A DNA stretch of 64,000 nt from Janthinobacterium rivuli (GCF_009208735.1 NZ_WFLJ01000008.1:62001-126000), one strand, 5' to 3'. Shown: positions 24,341-34,117, counted from the stretch's first letter. Numbers and translations: made by a program. Notes: a model not told the origin generated them from the sequence alone.

Positions 24341-26374
24341 ATGCTTCAACTTCCCCGTCTCGCCCTGTTACCGCTGCTGCTGGCCGGCTGCGGCGCCTTG
24401 CCGCCCGCCGCCACGGGACCTGCCCGGGCGCCATCGGCCGCGCCGGCCGGCAGCAGCGCCACGCTGGCCCTGCTGGAGACGACGGACTTGCACGCGAATG
24501 TACTCAGTTATGATTACTACAAGCTGCAGGCGGAGCCCTCGATCGGCCTGGAACGCACGGCTGCCCTGATCGCGCAGGCGCGCGCGCAGTATCCGAACAA
24601 CCTTTTGCTCGACAACGGCGACACCATCCAGGGCACGGCGCTGGCCGACTACCAGGCCCTCGTGAAACCGCTGGCCTGCGACCAGACTCTGGCCATCTAC
24701 AAGGCCATGAATCTGCTGAAGGTGGACGGCGGCGGCATCGGCAACCACGAGTTCAACTACGGTCTGGCGTTTTTGAGCCAGGTGACGGGCAACCAGTTTG
24801 ACGTCGACAGCGTCGACGCCAGCAAGCCGCGCTGCGCCGGCCCGGCGTTCCCGCAAGTGCTGGCCAACGTCTACAGCGTCAAGACGGGCAAGCCCCTGTT
24901 TGCGCCATATCACATCATCGACAAGCAGATCACGGCCACCGGCCCCGATGGCAAGGCCATCACCGCCACCGTGAAGGTGGGCATCATCAGCTTCGCGCCG
25001 CCCACCATCATGGCCTGGGACAAGCGCTGGCTCGAAGGCCGCGTCTACACGCAGGGCGTGCGCGAGACGGCGGAAAAATTCATTCCCGAGATGCGCACCA
25101 GGGGCGCCGAGCTGGTGGTGGCGATCTCGCACGGCGGCTTGGATAGCAGCCCGTATTCGCCCACCATGGAAAACGGCAATTACTACCTGTCGCAAGTGCC
25201 GGGCGTGGACGCCATGCTGATCGGCCATTCGCACCAGCTGTTCCCGAACGCCGCCAGCACGGTGCCGCAGTTTAATCTGCCCGGTGTCGACAAGGTCAGG
25301 GGATTGGTCAATGGCGTGCCCACCGTGATGGCCAATTTGTGGGGCAAGCACCTGGGCGTGATCGGCCTCTCTCTGCGCCACGACGGCAAGCGGTGGGTGG
25401 TCGACAAGAGCGCCACCACGGTGGAGGCGCGCGGCATCCAGAACGCGGACAAGAGTTACGTCCAGCCCGATGCGGCCATCGCCAGGCTGGTGGCCGAGGA
25501 ACACGCGGCCACCATCGCCTACGTGCAGACGCCGGTCGGCGCCACCGACTTCCGCATGTCGACGTATTTCGCCGACGTGGGCGACGTCAGCGCCATCGAG
25601 GTGGTGAACCAGGCGCAGGCGGGCTACCTGGCCGCGTATGTGAAGGCGAACCTGCCGCAGTACGCGCATCTGCCCGTGCTGTCGATGTCCTCGCCGTTCA
25701 AGAGCGGCTCGGCCGGCGTGTCCGACTACACGGACGTCAAGGCGGGCAATGTGGCGCTCAATAACGCGGCCGACCTGTATCTGTATCCGAACGCGCTGTA
25801 TGGCGTGAAGATGACGGGCGCGGAGCTGAAGGCCTGGCTAGAACAGTCGGCGCGGCGCTTCAATACCATCGATGTCAACAAGACGGAGCCGCAGGAACTG
25901 GTCAACACGGCGCACCCGAGCTATAACTTCGACGCCATCACCAGCGCCGACGTGCGCTACCAGATCGACGTCACGCAACCTCCGGGCCGGCGCATCAAGG
26001 CGCTCACGTACAAGGGCAAGCCCGTGGACGCGACGCAGGAATTCCTCATCGCGACGAACAACTACCGCGCCAGCGGTGGCGGCAATTTCCCTGGCCTCGA
26101 TGGCAGCAAAACGGTGGTGGCTTCGCCCGACAACAACCGCGAACTCTTGATCGCCTACGTCACGCAGCAGAAAAACCTGACGCGCGCGAAAAACGGCTCG
26201 GCGCGCAGCTGGACCTTCGCCAGGGCCGCGACGCAAGGCCCGGTGATCTTCCACTCCGCGCCGAACGTGATCGAGCTGGCGAAGGCGGCCGGCATCGAGA
26301 ACGTCACGCAGTGGAAAGCGGACGATGGCGCCGGCAAGGGCTTTGCGCTGTACCAGCTCGACCTGTCGAAATGA
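24341..26374 (+). CDS. cpdB: 2',3'-cyclic-nucleotide 2'-phosphodiesterase/3'-nucleotidase, lipoprotein form
   Basis: This 677-residue exported enzyme has a lipoprotein signal (LLPLLLAGC, Cys about residue 17). The N-terminal metallophosphatase domain carries the metal-binding motifs TTDLHANVLSYDYY, DNGDTIQGT, GNHEFNYG, AISHGG and IGHSHQLFP. The C-terminal 5'-nucleotidase domain contains TNNYRASGGGNFPG, the substrate-stacking region. CpdB hydrolyses 2',3'-cyclic nucleotides and 3'-nucleotides outside the cytoplasm, giving nucleosides for uptake. The ATG at 24341 has AGGA upstream. A 4-bp overlap (ATGA) couples it to the following small gene. Confidence 0.94.
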   Translation: MLQLPRLALLPLLLAGCGALPPAATGPARAPSAAPAGSSATLALLETTDLHANVLSYDYYKLQAEPSIGLERTAALIAQARAQYPNNLLLDNGDTIQGTALADYQALVKPLACDQTLAIYKAMNLLKVDGGGIGNHEFNYGLAFLSQVTGNQFDVDSVDASKPRCAGPAFPQVLANVYSVKTGKPLFAPYHIIDKQITATGPDGKAITATVKVGIISFAPPTIMAWDKRWLEGRVYTQGVRETAEKFIPEMRTRGAELVVAISHGGLDSSPYSPTMENGNYYLSQVPGVDAMLIGHSHQLFPNAASTVPQFNLPGVDKVRGLVNGVPTVMANLWGKHLGVIGLSLRHDGKRWVVDKSATTVEARGIQNADKSYVQPDAAIARLVAEEHAATIAYVQTPVGATDFRMSTYFADVGDVSAIEVVNQAQAGYLAAYVKANLPQYAHLPVLSMSSPFKSGSAGVSDYTDVKAGNVALNNAADLYLYPNALYGVKMTGAELKAWLEQSARRFNTIDVNKTEPQELVNTAHPSYNFDAITSADVRYQIDVTQPPGRRIKALTYKGKPVDATQEFLIATNNYRASGGGNFPGLDGSKTVVASPDNNRELLIAYVTQQKNLTRAKNGSARSWTFARAATQGPVIFHSAPNVIELAKAAGIENVTQWKADDGAGKGFALYQLDLSK

Positions 26375-26862
26375 TGCTGGCAAACCTGCTGCTGGCCGCC
26401 GCCCTGGCATCCCCCGTGGCAGCGGCGGCGCCCGACGTCACTGCCCGGGCCAAGGTCCTGATGCGCGCGGGAGAGGCGACCCAGCCGCAGGCGCGCACCC
26501 TGTTCGAACAGGCGGCGGGGCAGGGCAGCGGCGCGGCCGCGTATTACCTGGGCTTGATGTTCAAGAACGGCATGGGCGGGCCGCAGGACGGCGCCGCCGC
26601 GCTGCGCTGGCTGGAACTGGCCGCGCAACGCGGCGTGGCGCCTGCCATGTTCATCGTGGCAAATCTACTGCTGGACAGCGACGAAGCGCGGGCGCGCCAT
26701 TGGCTGGACGCCGCCTGCGACCTGGACTATCCGGAAGCGCTGCAGCAGAAATCCGTCGCCCTGGGCGAAGGACGCATGGGCTATGCGCACAGCGAGGAGC
26801 AGGCAAACCTGTACCTAAAGATGGCCACGCATGCGATGGGGCACCGGGTCGCGGAGCCATGA
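26371..26862 (+). CDS. Small Sel1/TPR-like repeat protein, exported
   Basis: The protein has 163 residues and starts MMLANLLLAAALASPVAAAA with an ATGA overlap to cpdB. After the signal peptide it has Sel1-like repeats: AKVLMRAGEATQPQARTLFEQAA, GSGAAAYYLGLMFKNGMGG and ALRWLELAAQRGVAPAMFIVA. Such alpha/alpha repeats mediate protein-protein contacts. The coupling to cpdB suggests a partner in the periplasm, but no specific role can be given. Confidence 0.75.
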   Translation: MMLANLLLAAALASPVAAAAPDVTARAKVLMRAGEATQPQARTLFEQAAGQGSGAAAYYLGLMFKNGMGGPQDGAAALRWLELAAQRGVAPAMFIVANLLLDSDEARARHWLDAACDLDYPEALQQKSVALGEGRMGYAHSEEQANLYLKMATHAMGHRVAEP

Positions 26863-27111
26863 AGGCAGACGACTCGCGTTCTCAAAAAAGTAAAATATTG
26901 ACAATGCCGCGTTGATTATTGCGAACTTGAAATACTTATAGACAAGCAGAATTATTCCTTTTTGGCAGGAAATGGTAATTCCTGATGAAAATCGTGCTTC
27001 TTTAGATCTTTTTTGAAGCGCTAGTTATTTGATGATCATTATTAAGTTTTTTGCAAAAGACTGTGCCAGTATGGCGGTATATTTTTCAACTTGATAATGA
27101 TCGGAGCATGG

Positions 27112-30100
27112 ATGAGCATTCAAAGGAAAGCGCTGGGAAAAATCAGCCAGACTGGTACGCGGCTGTTGCGCAAGAGAAGCTGGTGTGCGGTATTGAGCGC
27201 GTTCGGTATTATTTCAGCGCCCGTGCAGGCGCAATTGCCGGCTCCCATCAAACAGGGGCACCCCCGCTTATTTCTCAATCAGTCCAGTTTTGATACGCTG
27301 AAACCGCAATTGCCGAATCCCCCCGCCGTTTTTCCTGCCTCAGGTGGTACGGTCAGCCTGGATTTGTTTCCCAAGCCTAAAGACGCGCGCGATCTCGTCA
27401 ATCAGGCTATTTTTGATCAGTTCGCTGAAAATCGTAATCACTTTTTTATTCGTCACGTTGATTCCTACGATAGTGCGGATGGTCAAAAGATTGGTTTGCA
27501 GATTGGCTTTCAGGTCAATGGTTTGAGCCGCTATCTTTCCGTTACCAGGCTGGATATCAACGCCAATGCCTGGTCCAATATTCAACTCTCCTGGAATAGT
27601 CAGGCCCATAAAATCGACCTGAAGCTGAATGGTGTCGCAGTACCTACTGCCTGGGGAACCGTCGATGGCACGAGTGCCACCCCACCGCTTGAGTGGCAGG
27701 CGAGTGACCAGATGACCAGCATCGGCATGCGGCGCAATGAAACCATGCGCAATTTCCGTTTGCTCGACGTGGGCGGCAACGTATTGTGGCAAGCGCCTGC
27801 CATGGATGCATCGCTCAATGAAGCCTGGTACAGCTTCATGGACGTGGTCAATGGGCGCATCGCGGTCATTGAAGCCTGCCCCCTGGTTCCTCCCGTCACC
27901 GTTCCCCCTGTTGCTGTTCCCGAGTTATGTAATGTGGCCAGCGGCAGTCGCCTGACGATCTATGAAACGGCGCAGATGCTGGCCATGGCATACAAGCTGA
28001 CGGGCAATGAAAAGTATTTGCATGGCGCCTTGAATTTCCTTGATAAATTGCTGGCTGCTCCAGTCGTTTCTGGTGGTGAATGGTCGATGGGCGGGCGCGT
28101 CGGCGCCATGGGAATCCTGTATGACTGGCTATTTGCGGAACTGGGGGCGCGTTCCGTGCCTGATGCCGTCGGTTTTGGCAGCTATCGCGCCTTGACGGCA
28201 CAGCGCATCAAGGAAACGATCGCCGCTGATACGGGAAAAGCCGGTGAAAATCTGTATGTCTCGATGTGTGGCTATCAGCCCTTGAACATTACCAGCACTA
28301 ATTTTGATTGCCAGAAAAAGCCCGTGTATGAAAATTGGGACCGCGGCGAATCAAAACCATCCATTGCCGGTTTCTATATCAGCGGGCATGCGTTTAGCGC
28401 GGTCAATAATGTCACGGTCGCCTTGCTGGCCATCGCCGATGAGAATCCTGAGGTCGTGCCGCTGCTCGAGACCTCCTATGCGCACTACGAAAAAGGATTC
28501 ATGGCGGCGCGCGCGATGATTTCCGTCGATGGCGGCCACCATATGGGCTTTGCCTATGGCGTATCGAGCATTCCCGAGCGCCTACTGCTGTGGCGTAGCG
28601 CGCTGGAACAGACGGATGCGGATCCCTTGCTGCGGGCTGATTGGCAGGCAAAGCTGATCTATCCGTATATTTATGGACTGCGCGACAATGGTACGTTTCC
28701 CGCCAGTGGCGATAACTTCGACACGCCGGTTGGCAGCAGCCTGATTGGGCAACTGGCGCTGGGGGCGGTCAGCGACGTCAATGATGGCGTGGCTGGGCGA
28801 TTTTATCGCGAGCACGTGCTGTCATCGCGCAGTTCACATGCCTCTCTGATAATGGAACGCTTGCTTTGGCCAGCGCCTTTGCCATCGGCACCGCTCGATA
28901 CACTGGAATTGTCGCGCCATTTCAGGACTTCGGGGCAGGTGCTGATGCGTGATTCCTGGGATTATGCCAATGCCACTTTACTGGAATTCAAGTCGACTTC
29001 CTTCAGCGCGGAAAATCATCAGCATTTTGATCAAAATAGTTTTTCGCTCAATTACAAAGCGCCCTTGCTGCTCGACACCGGCTTGTATGAGGAATATGGC
29101 AGCAGTCATTGGTGGAATTACTATACGCGCAGCATAGCCCATAACACCTTGCTGGTATTCGATCCGAGCGAACGCTTCACGCGCGGCACCAACGAATACA
29201 GCAATGATGGCGGCCAATGGTTTAATGCCCCGGTACAGGGTTATCCGACTATCGAAGAGATCGGACCGGCGGGGCCGAATGCACTCGACGGCATCGTCCG
29301 CTATGAAAATACGCCGCAATATACGTATACGAGCGGCAATGCGAGCAAGGCGTATGCCGCCAGCAAGCTCGATACGGCAAACGGTTTCGTGCGCAACGTG
29401 CTGTTCCTGCGCTCGCCATCGTTCTGGGCCAAGCCGGTGACCGTGGTCTTTGACAGCGTGCGCAGCAAGCGGGCCTTGCCGGCGACCTTTCTGCTGCACA
29501 CGGCGAATGATCCCGCCTCCGGTACGCCAGGCACGACGGCACTGGGCAATGGTCAATACCAGCTTGGCTTCACTGCCGGCCAGGTGCGCATCCTGACCAT
29601 CCGCAATGGCGGCGGCATGCTGACGGCGCAAACCATCCTGCCGCTCAACGCCAGCGTGCGCAAGGTGGGCGGCGCGCAAGAGGGAGGCAGTGGCTGCGCG
29701 CAATCCCATATCAAGACCGGCGCGCCGCTCCCCAACGCGCCGGACTGCCGTTTCACGGTGCGCCAGCGCCTGGACGGTGACAACTACGTGTGGCGTAACC
29801 AGACGGCGGGCATCAGCAAGCAGCAATTGTCGGTTAGCGACGTCGGCGTCTGGCGCCTGGAAGTGACAGCGCCTGCGGCGCCCGCGTTGAACGCCCCCGA
29901 ATATTTCCTGCACGTGCTGGCCGTGGCCGATAACGACGGCGCCACCGGTGTCGCCAGCGCACCCGCCGCCTCGCGTTTGGCCGCGACTGCCGGCACGGAA
30001 GCCTTGTTGCTGGGTGAGCAATTGCATGTCCTGTTCAACCGCGACGTGGCGCCCGCTGCCCGCATGGACTGGACCTCGCCGTTGGCCGGCGGGGCCATCC

Positions 30101-30243
30101 TGGCCACAGGCCTGAAGCCGGGCGCGCACTACGCCCTGACGTCGGTGCCGGCCGGTAGCTCCTTTGCCAGGAGCCTGGTCGAAACGCAGGAAGGGGCAGG
30201 AACGCACCTGAGTTCGGACAACGGCGTGCTCAGCATCGAGTAG
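27112..30243 (+). CDS. Heparinase II/III-like exported protein (polysaccharide lyase family-like), 1043 aa
   Basis: The ATG at 27112 has GGAG 5 bases upstream; an upstream TTG frame at 27091 is less likely. A twin-basic n-region and hydrophobic core lead to a signal-peptide cleavage near APVQAQ (residue 41). The middle shows an alpha/alpha-barrel region (YETAQMLAMAYKLTGNEKYL). The heparinase II/III module follows, with ENHQHFDQNSFSLNYK, LLLDTGLYEEY and RSIAHNTLLVF. These His and Tyr residues are typical of lyases that cleave uronic-acid polysaccharides. A beta-sandwich C-terminal part follows, with Cys pairs. The 5' half and the 250 bp before it are visibly more AT-rich than neighbours, so lateral gain is plausible. 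Substrate unknown. Confidence 0.8.
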   Translation: MSIQRKALGKISQTGTRLLRKRSWCAVLSAFGIISAPVQAQLPAPIKQGHPRLFLNQSSFDTLKPQLPNPPAVFPASGGTVSLDLFPKPKDARDLVNQAIFDQFAENRNHFFIRHVDSYDSADGQKIGLQIGFQVNGLSRYLSVTRLDINANAWSNIQLSWNSQAHKIDLKLNGVAVPTAWGTVDGTSATPPLEWQASDQMTSIGMRRNETMRNFRLLDVGGNVLWQAPAMDASLNEAWYSFMDVVNGRIAVIEACPLVPPVTVPPVAVPELCNVASGSRLTIYETAQMLAMAYKLTGNEKYLHGALNFLDKLLAAPVVSGGEWSMGGRVGAMGILYDWLFAELGARSVPDAVGFGSYRALTAQRIKETIAADTGKAGENLYVSMCGYQPLNITSTNFDCQKKPVYENWDRGESKPSIAGFYISGHAFSAVNNVTVALLAIADENPEVVPLLETSYAHYEKGFMAARAMISVDGGHHMGFAYGVSSIPERLLLWRSALEQTDADPLLRADWQAKLIYPYIYGLRDNGTFPASGDNFDTPVGSSLIGQLALGAVSDVNDGVAGRFYREHVLSSRSSHASLIMERLLWPAPLPSAPLDTLELSRHFRTSGQVLMRDSWDYANATLLEFKSTSFSAENHQHFDQNSFSLNYKAPLLLDTGLYEEYGSSHWWNYYTRSIAHNTLLVFDPSERFTRGTNEYSNDGGQWFNAPVQGYPTIEEIGPAGPNALDGIVRYENTPQYTYTSGNASKAYAASKLDTANGFVRNVLFLRSPSFWAKPVTVVFDSVRSKRALPATFLLHTANDPASGTPGTTALGNGQYQLGFTAGQVRILTIRNGGGMLTAQTILPLNASVRKVGGAQEGGSGCAQSHIKTGAPLPNAPDCRFTVRQRLDGDNYVWRNQTAGISKQQLSVSDVGVWRLEVTAPAAPALNAPEYFLHVLAVADNDGATGVASAPAASRLAATAGTEALLLGEQLHVLFNRDVAPAARMDWTSPLAGGAILATGLKPGAHYALTSVPAGSSFARSLVETQEGAGTHLSSDNGVLSIE

Positions 30244-30262
30244 GGCGGCAAACGGCGGGCGT

Positions 30263-30676
30263 TCAGGCCGCTTCTTCCCTCTTCGGCCTGGCCCGCAGGC
30301 TGGCCGCCGCCTCGCCGATGGCGAACGGGTCGCGCGACAGGATGGCCGCGCCCAGGTCGACCAGCCTGGCCGCCGCGGCGATGGCCGCCTTCACGTCGGC
30401 GACGCGCTTGAGCTGCAGCTTGCCCTTGGCGATGGCGCCCTCGATTTCGCCGCGCGCCTGCTCCGCGCCTTCGGCCGTCAGGTAAATGCCATATGCGCGA
30501 AACAGGGCCACCATCTGGTCCAGGTGGTTTTCATATTGCTCCAGCAGCGCGCGCTCGTCCGGCGCCAGCGCTTCCCGTTCGCGGATGCGCAATTCCAGCA
30601 CCAGGCTTGACGCTTGCGCCAGGCTGTCGGCGATGGCGTAGCTTTGGTCTTTCGTCAGTTCGGTCAGTTGGGCCAT
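30263..30676 (-). CDS. Hypothetical protein, 137 aa, helical
   Basis: It starts MAQLTELTKDQSYAIADSL after GGAG; an upstream ATG at 30700 abuts the previous stop codon and lacks a site. The protein is almost all helix (ALLEQYENHLDQMVALFRAYG, KLQLKRVADVKAAIAAAARL) with a basic C terminus and no signal peptide. It lies 24 bp after the lipoprotein gene on the same strand and is probably cotranscribed. I recognise no family. Confidence 0.65.
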   Translation of the reverse strand: MAQLTELTKDQSYAIADSLAQASSLVLELRIREREALAPDERALLEQYENHLDQMVALFRAYGIYLTAEGAEQARGEIEGAIAKGKLQLKRVADVKAAIAAAARLVDLGAAILSRDPFAIGEAAASLRARPKREEAA

Positions 30677-30700
30677 GGGATTCTCCGGTGGGCCTGCCAT

Positions 30701-31609
30701 TTACCAGCGGGCCGGCGCATAGAACGCCGCCTGCCGCTGCAGCGTGGCGACGTCGCGTGAAAACTGCGCCAGCTGCTGTTCCAGTTCGGGCGCCTGCAGG
30801 CGGTCGAGATTGGTCCGCAGCGCCGCCACGCTCGCTTGCAGCGTGTCGACGGCGGCCACATATGCGGCGACGATCTTTTCCCTTTCCTGCAATTGCCGGC
30901 CTTCCAGGTGCAAGCGCGTGCGGATGTAGTTGGAGGCCAGCGGTTCGCGCGGCGCGGCCTTGTCGACGGCGCCGCGCAGCAGGTCCAGGTCGCGCAATTC
31001 CTCCTGCAGGCCGGCGCGGTAGCTGCGCTGGGCATACTCCCTGAGCGCATTGCTGACGATATCGACGGCTTCCTGCTCGTCGAGCAGTTCGCGCAAGGCC
31101 GATTTCTGCAGGCGCTGCGTGGCCAGGCGGCTCAGGTGTTCGCTCAATTTGACGACCTTGGACAGCTTGTCCGCGTCGAGCAGGGGCGCGCCGCCATCGG
31201 GCTGCGCCAGGCCGCCCAGCGCATCGCCGAGTCCGCCAAGCTCTTCCTTGTAGACGGGCAGCTTGTCATCGGCCAGCGCCGCCAGGGTGTGGGCGTAGCG
31301 CAGCAGGACCTCGTTCAGGCTGGCGACCGACGCGCTGGCTTGCGCGATGGCGGCGCAATCGGCGCGCGCCGCCTGTTCGCTCGCTTGCGCATCGAAACGC
31401 TCCGCCAGGATCAGGCGCTTGCGCATGGCCTTGTCCATGCAGCTGTGGACGCCGCCCTCCAGCATGGGTTCGAAGTGGGTCGACATCTTGTGCGTCTGTT
31501 CGGCGAAGGTGCGCACGGGCGCCAGGTCAGTGGCGCAGCCGCCCAGCAGCAGGCTGGCGACGACGCCAAGTAGCAGGGGGGGAATGGACGAGTTCGACGG
31601 GCGCTGCAT
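30701..31609 (-). CDS. Hypothetical lipoprotein with coiled-coil body
   Basis: The protein begins MQRPSNSSIPPLLLGVVASL and has a lipobox LLLGGC near residue 25. The remaining 280 residues are mainly helical and charged, with heptad-like stretches (LSRLATQRLQKSALRELLDEQE, REKIVAAYVAAVDTLQASVAAL). A frame extending 23 codons upstream has no clear start. It forms a pair with the helical cytoplasmic protein downstream. I see no family match; an envelope-associated coiled-coil role is an inference. Confidence 0.65.
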   Translation of the reverse strand: MQRPSNSSIPPLLLGVVASLLLGGCATDLAPVRTFAEQTHKMSTHFEPMLEGGVHSCMDKAMRKRLILAERFDAQASEQAARADCAAIAQASASVASLNEVLLRYAHTLAALADDKLPVYKEELGGLGDALGGLAQPDGGAPLLDADKLSKVVKLSEHLSRLATQRLQKSALRELLDEQEAVDIVSNALREYAQRSYRAGLQEELRDLDLLRGAVDKAAPREPLASNYIRTRLHLEGRQLQEREKIVAAYVAAVDTLQASVAALRTNLDRLQAPELEQQLAQFSRDVATLQRQAAFYAPARW

Positions 31610-31975
31610 AGGGCCTCCATGCGGTGGGAGCGGCTGATTGGACCGGCGCGCACGCGCTGGCATGGCTGACGTTAGCATGCTGGACAGTGCCGGTATTGCG
31701 CCAGATCAGCTCGCAGTTGAAGTCGCGTGGCGGCCCCGCATCGGCGGCAGGGCCGTTGCCGCATGGCGCAGGTGCGCCAATTTGCGTCATATTTTCCTTA
31801 CAAAAGACTGACAGCAGGCCAGCAATTGCGTCTTTTCCGCATGTTGCGACGCGTCATATGTAGTTGTTGCTGGTGCATGTTTACTCACCTACAATGATTT
31901 ATCGATGGGGCGGTTATCCAGCGTACGACTATAAAAATAAGTGGCATTCAAAACGTTGTAGCACAGGAGATGACA
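31610..31975. other. Divergent intergenic region between the lipoprotein gene and the liv operon
   Basis: These 366 bp contain the 5' leaders of two divergent genes. Near the liv side a TATAAA sequence sits around 31930 and AGGAG is at 31965-31969. No clear paired -35 element, operator or small gene stands out. The stretch 31800-31960 is locally AT-richer than its surroundings, as promoter regions often are. Confidence 0.4.
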
Positions 31976-33133
31976 ATGAATTTGAAACAGAAATTGCTCG
32001 TGGCAAGTTTGGTTTTGGGTTTTTCGCAGGCGGCGGTCGCAGCCGACCCCATCAAGATCGGCGTGTCCGGTCCGTTCACGGGCGGTTCCGCGCCGATGGG
32101 CGTATCGATGCGCGACGGCGTCAAGCTGGCCGTCGCGGAAATCAATGCCAAGGGCGGCGTGCTCGGCCGTTCCCTGCTGCTGATCGAGCGCGATGACGAA
32201 GCGAAGAACGAACGCGGCGTGCAGATCGCCCAGGAGCTGATCAACAAGGAAAAGGTCGCCGCCACCGTCGGCTACATCAACACGGGCGTGGCCCTCGCTT
32301 CGCAGCGCTTCTACCAGGAAGCGAAGATTCCCGTCATGAACAATGTGGCGACGGGTTCCATCGTCACCAAGCAATTCGCCGACCAGCCGGAAAACTACAT
32401 CTTCCGCAATGCCGCCAATGACACCATCCAGTCCGGCATGATCGTGCATGAAGCCATCGAGAACCGCAAGTTCAAGAAAGTGGCGATCCTGGCCGACTCC
32501 ACCAACTATGGCCAGCTGGGCCGCGAAGACCTGGAAAAGGCGCTCGACAAGAAGGGCATCAAGCCCGTCGTCGTGGAAAAATACAACATCAAGGACGTCG
32601 ACATGACGGCCCAGTTGCTGAAAGCCAAGCAGGCGGGCGCGGAAGTCGTGCTGACCTACGGCATCGGCCCGGAACTGGCGCAGATCGCCAACGGCATGGA
32701 AAAACTGGGCTGGAAAGTGCCGCTGATCGGCAGCTGGACCCTGGCCATGGGTAACTTTATCGACAACGCGGGCAAGAACGGCAATGGCACGCGCATGCCG
32801 CAAACCTTCATCCAGGATGCCAGCACGCCGAAGCGCAAGGCCTTCATCGACGCCTATGTGGCCGCCTACAAGCCATCGGGCGGCCGCATGCCGTCGGCCG
32901 TCTCGGCCGCGCAGGGCTACGATTCCATCTACCTGCTGGCCGCGGCCTTCAAGCAGGCCGGCGGCACGGATGGTCCGAAAGTGCGCGCCGCGCTGGAAAA
33001 CCTGAATGAAAAAGTGGAAGGCGCCGTCACCACCTACAACAAGCCGTTCAGCAAGACCAACCATGAAGCGATCACGGCCGAACTGACCGTGTTTGGCGAA
33101 GTCAAGGACGGCAAGGTCGTCCTTGCCAAATAA
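31976..33133 (+). CDS. Branched-chain amino-acid ABC transporter substrate-binding protein
   Basis: The 385-residue periplasmic protein starts MNLKQKLLVASLVLGF at the ATG six bases after AGGAG; the ATG at 31970 is too close to that site. The signal peptide ends near AAVAAD. The mature part has the family features (DPIKIGVSGPFTGGSAPMGV, LAVAEINAKGG, VTGY-type VLTYGIGPEL). It is the first gene of livK-livH-livMG-livF. Substrate class (branched-chain amino acid, or another amino acid or urea-type solute) is inferred from family. A hairpin after the gene separates it from the permeases. Confidence 0.9.
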   Translation: MNLKQKLLVASLVLGFSQAAVAADPIKIGVSGPFTGGSAPMGVSMRDGVKLAVAEINAKGGVLGRSLLLIERDDEAKNERGVQIAQELINKEKVAATVGYINTGVALASQRFYQEAKIPVMNNVATGSIVTKQFADQPENYIFRNAANDTIQSGMIVHEAIENRKFKKVAILADSTNYGQLGREDLEKALDKKGIKPVVVEKYNIKDVDMTAQLLKAKQAGAEVVLTYGIGPELAQIANGMEKLGWKVPLIGSWTLAMGNFIDNAGKNGNGTRMPQTFIQDASTPKRKAFIDAYVAAYKPSGGRMPSAVSAAQGYDSIYLLAAAFKQAGGTDGPKVRAALENLNEKVEGAVTTYNKPFSKTNHEAITAELTVFGEVKDGKVVLAK

Positions 33134-33162
33134 GTCCGGCTGATTCTCACCTTCTAGCCGCG

Positions 33163-33202
33163 AAATGGCCAGCCTTGAGGAATCAGGACTGGCCATTTTT
33201 TC
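33163..33202 (+). terminator. Intercistronic hairpin/terminator between the binding protein and livH
   Basis: A 10-bp perfect stem AAATGGCCAG / CTGGCCATTT with a T run (about six Ts) lies between the binding-protein gene and the permease genes. A partial terminator here would allow many more copies of the binding protein than of the membrane subunits, a common arrangement in ABC importers. Confidence 0.75.
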
Positions 33203-33226
33203 ATCTTTCGTCTTCCGGGGAATACC

Positions 33227-34117
33227 ATGGAAATCTTCCTGCAGCTCGTCTTCAGCGGCATCGCGCTGGGCATGATCTATGCCGTCATCGCCTTCGGCTA
33301 CCAGCTGACCTTTGCCACTTCCGGCACCCTCAATTTCGGCCAGGGCGAATCCCTGATGCTGGGCGCGCTCGTGGGCCTTTCCCTGGTGGGCACCATCCAC
33401 GGCGGCCCGTACATGAGCTATCTGCTGATGATCCCCATCGTCATCGTCTTCGGCGCCCTGCAGGGCGTGTTCGTCGAATGGATAGGCGTGCGGCCCGCCA
33501 TCAAGATCAAGTCCGAATTCGGCTGGATCATGTCGACCATCGCGCTGGCCATCATTTTCAAGAACGTGGCGGAAAATATCTGGGGCAAGGATGACCTGAT
33601 GTTCCCGTCGCCGCTGTCGGCCGCGCCGTTCCAGGTATTCGGCGCCAATGTGCAGCAGATGCAGGTGGCCGTTATCGTCGGCGCGCTGGCCATCATGCTG
33701 GCCGTGGAAGTATTCAACCGCAAATCGATCTACGGCAAGGCCGTCGTGGCGACGGCCAACGACCGCGACGCGGCCGGCCTGATGGGCATCAACACGGGCA
33801 TGGTCATCACCTTTTCCTACGCGCTGTCGTCGGCCACGGCCGCCTTTGCGGGCGTGCTGGTGGCGCCGTTGACACTGACGGGGGCCACCATGGGCGCGTC
33901 GCTGGGCTTGAAGGCGTTTGCCGTGGCCATCATCGGCGGCCTGACGTCGGGCGTGGGCGCCATCGTCGGCGGCCTGATCCTGGGTATCGCCGAGACTACC
34001 ACCGGCTACTACATCTCCACCGGCTACAAGGAAGTGCCTGGCCTGCTGCTCCTGCTGCTGGTGCTGGCCGTCAAGCCGTCCGGCCTGTTCGGCAAAGCCG
34101 CGATCAAGAAAGTCTGA
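33227..34117 (+). CDS. livH: Branched-chain amino-acid ABC transporter permease LivH
   Basis: This 296-residue permease has about eight membrane segments and the LivH features QLVFSGIALGMIYAVIAFGY, TSGTLNFGQGESLML and GGLTSGVGAIVGGLILGI. It forms the pore with LivM, whose homologue here is fused to the ATPase. Its start follows ATACC and the hairpin at 33163. An 8-bp gap separates it from the fused gene. Confidence 0.93.
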   Translation: MEIFLQLVFSGIALGMIYAVIAFGYQLTFATSGTLNFGQGESLMLGALVGLSLVGTIHGGPYMSYLLMIPIVIVFGALQGVFVEWIGVRPAIKIKSEFGWIMSTIALAIIFKNVAENIWGKDDLMFPSPLSAAPFQVFGANVQQMQVAVIVGALAIMLAVEVFNRKSIYGKAVVATANDRDAAGLMGINTGMVITFSYALSSATAAFAGVLVAPLTLTGATMGASLGLKAFAVAIIGGLTSGVGAIVGGLILGIAETTTGYYISTGYKEVPGLLLLLLVLAVKPSGLFGKAAIKKV

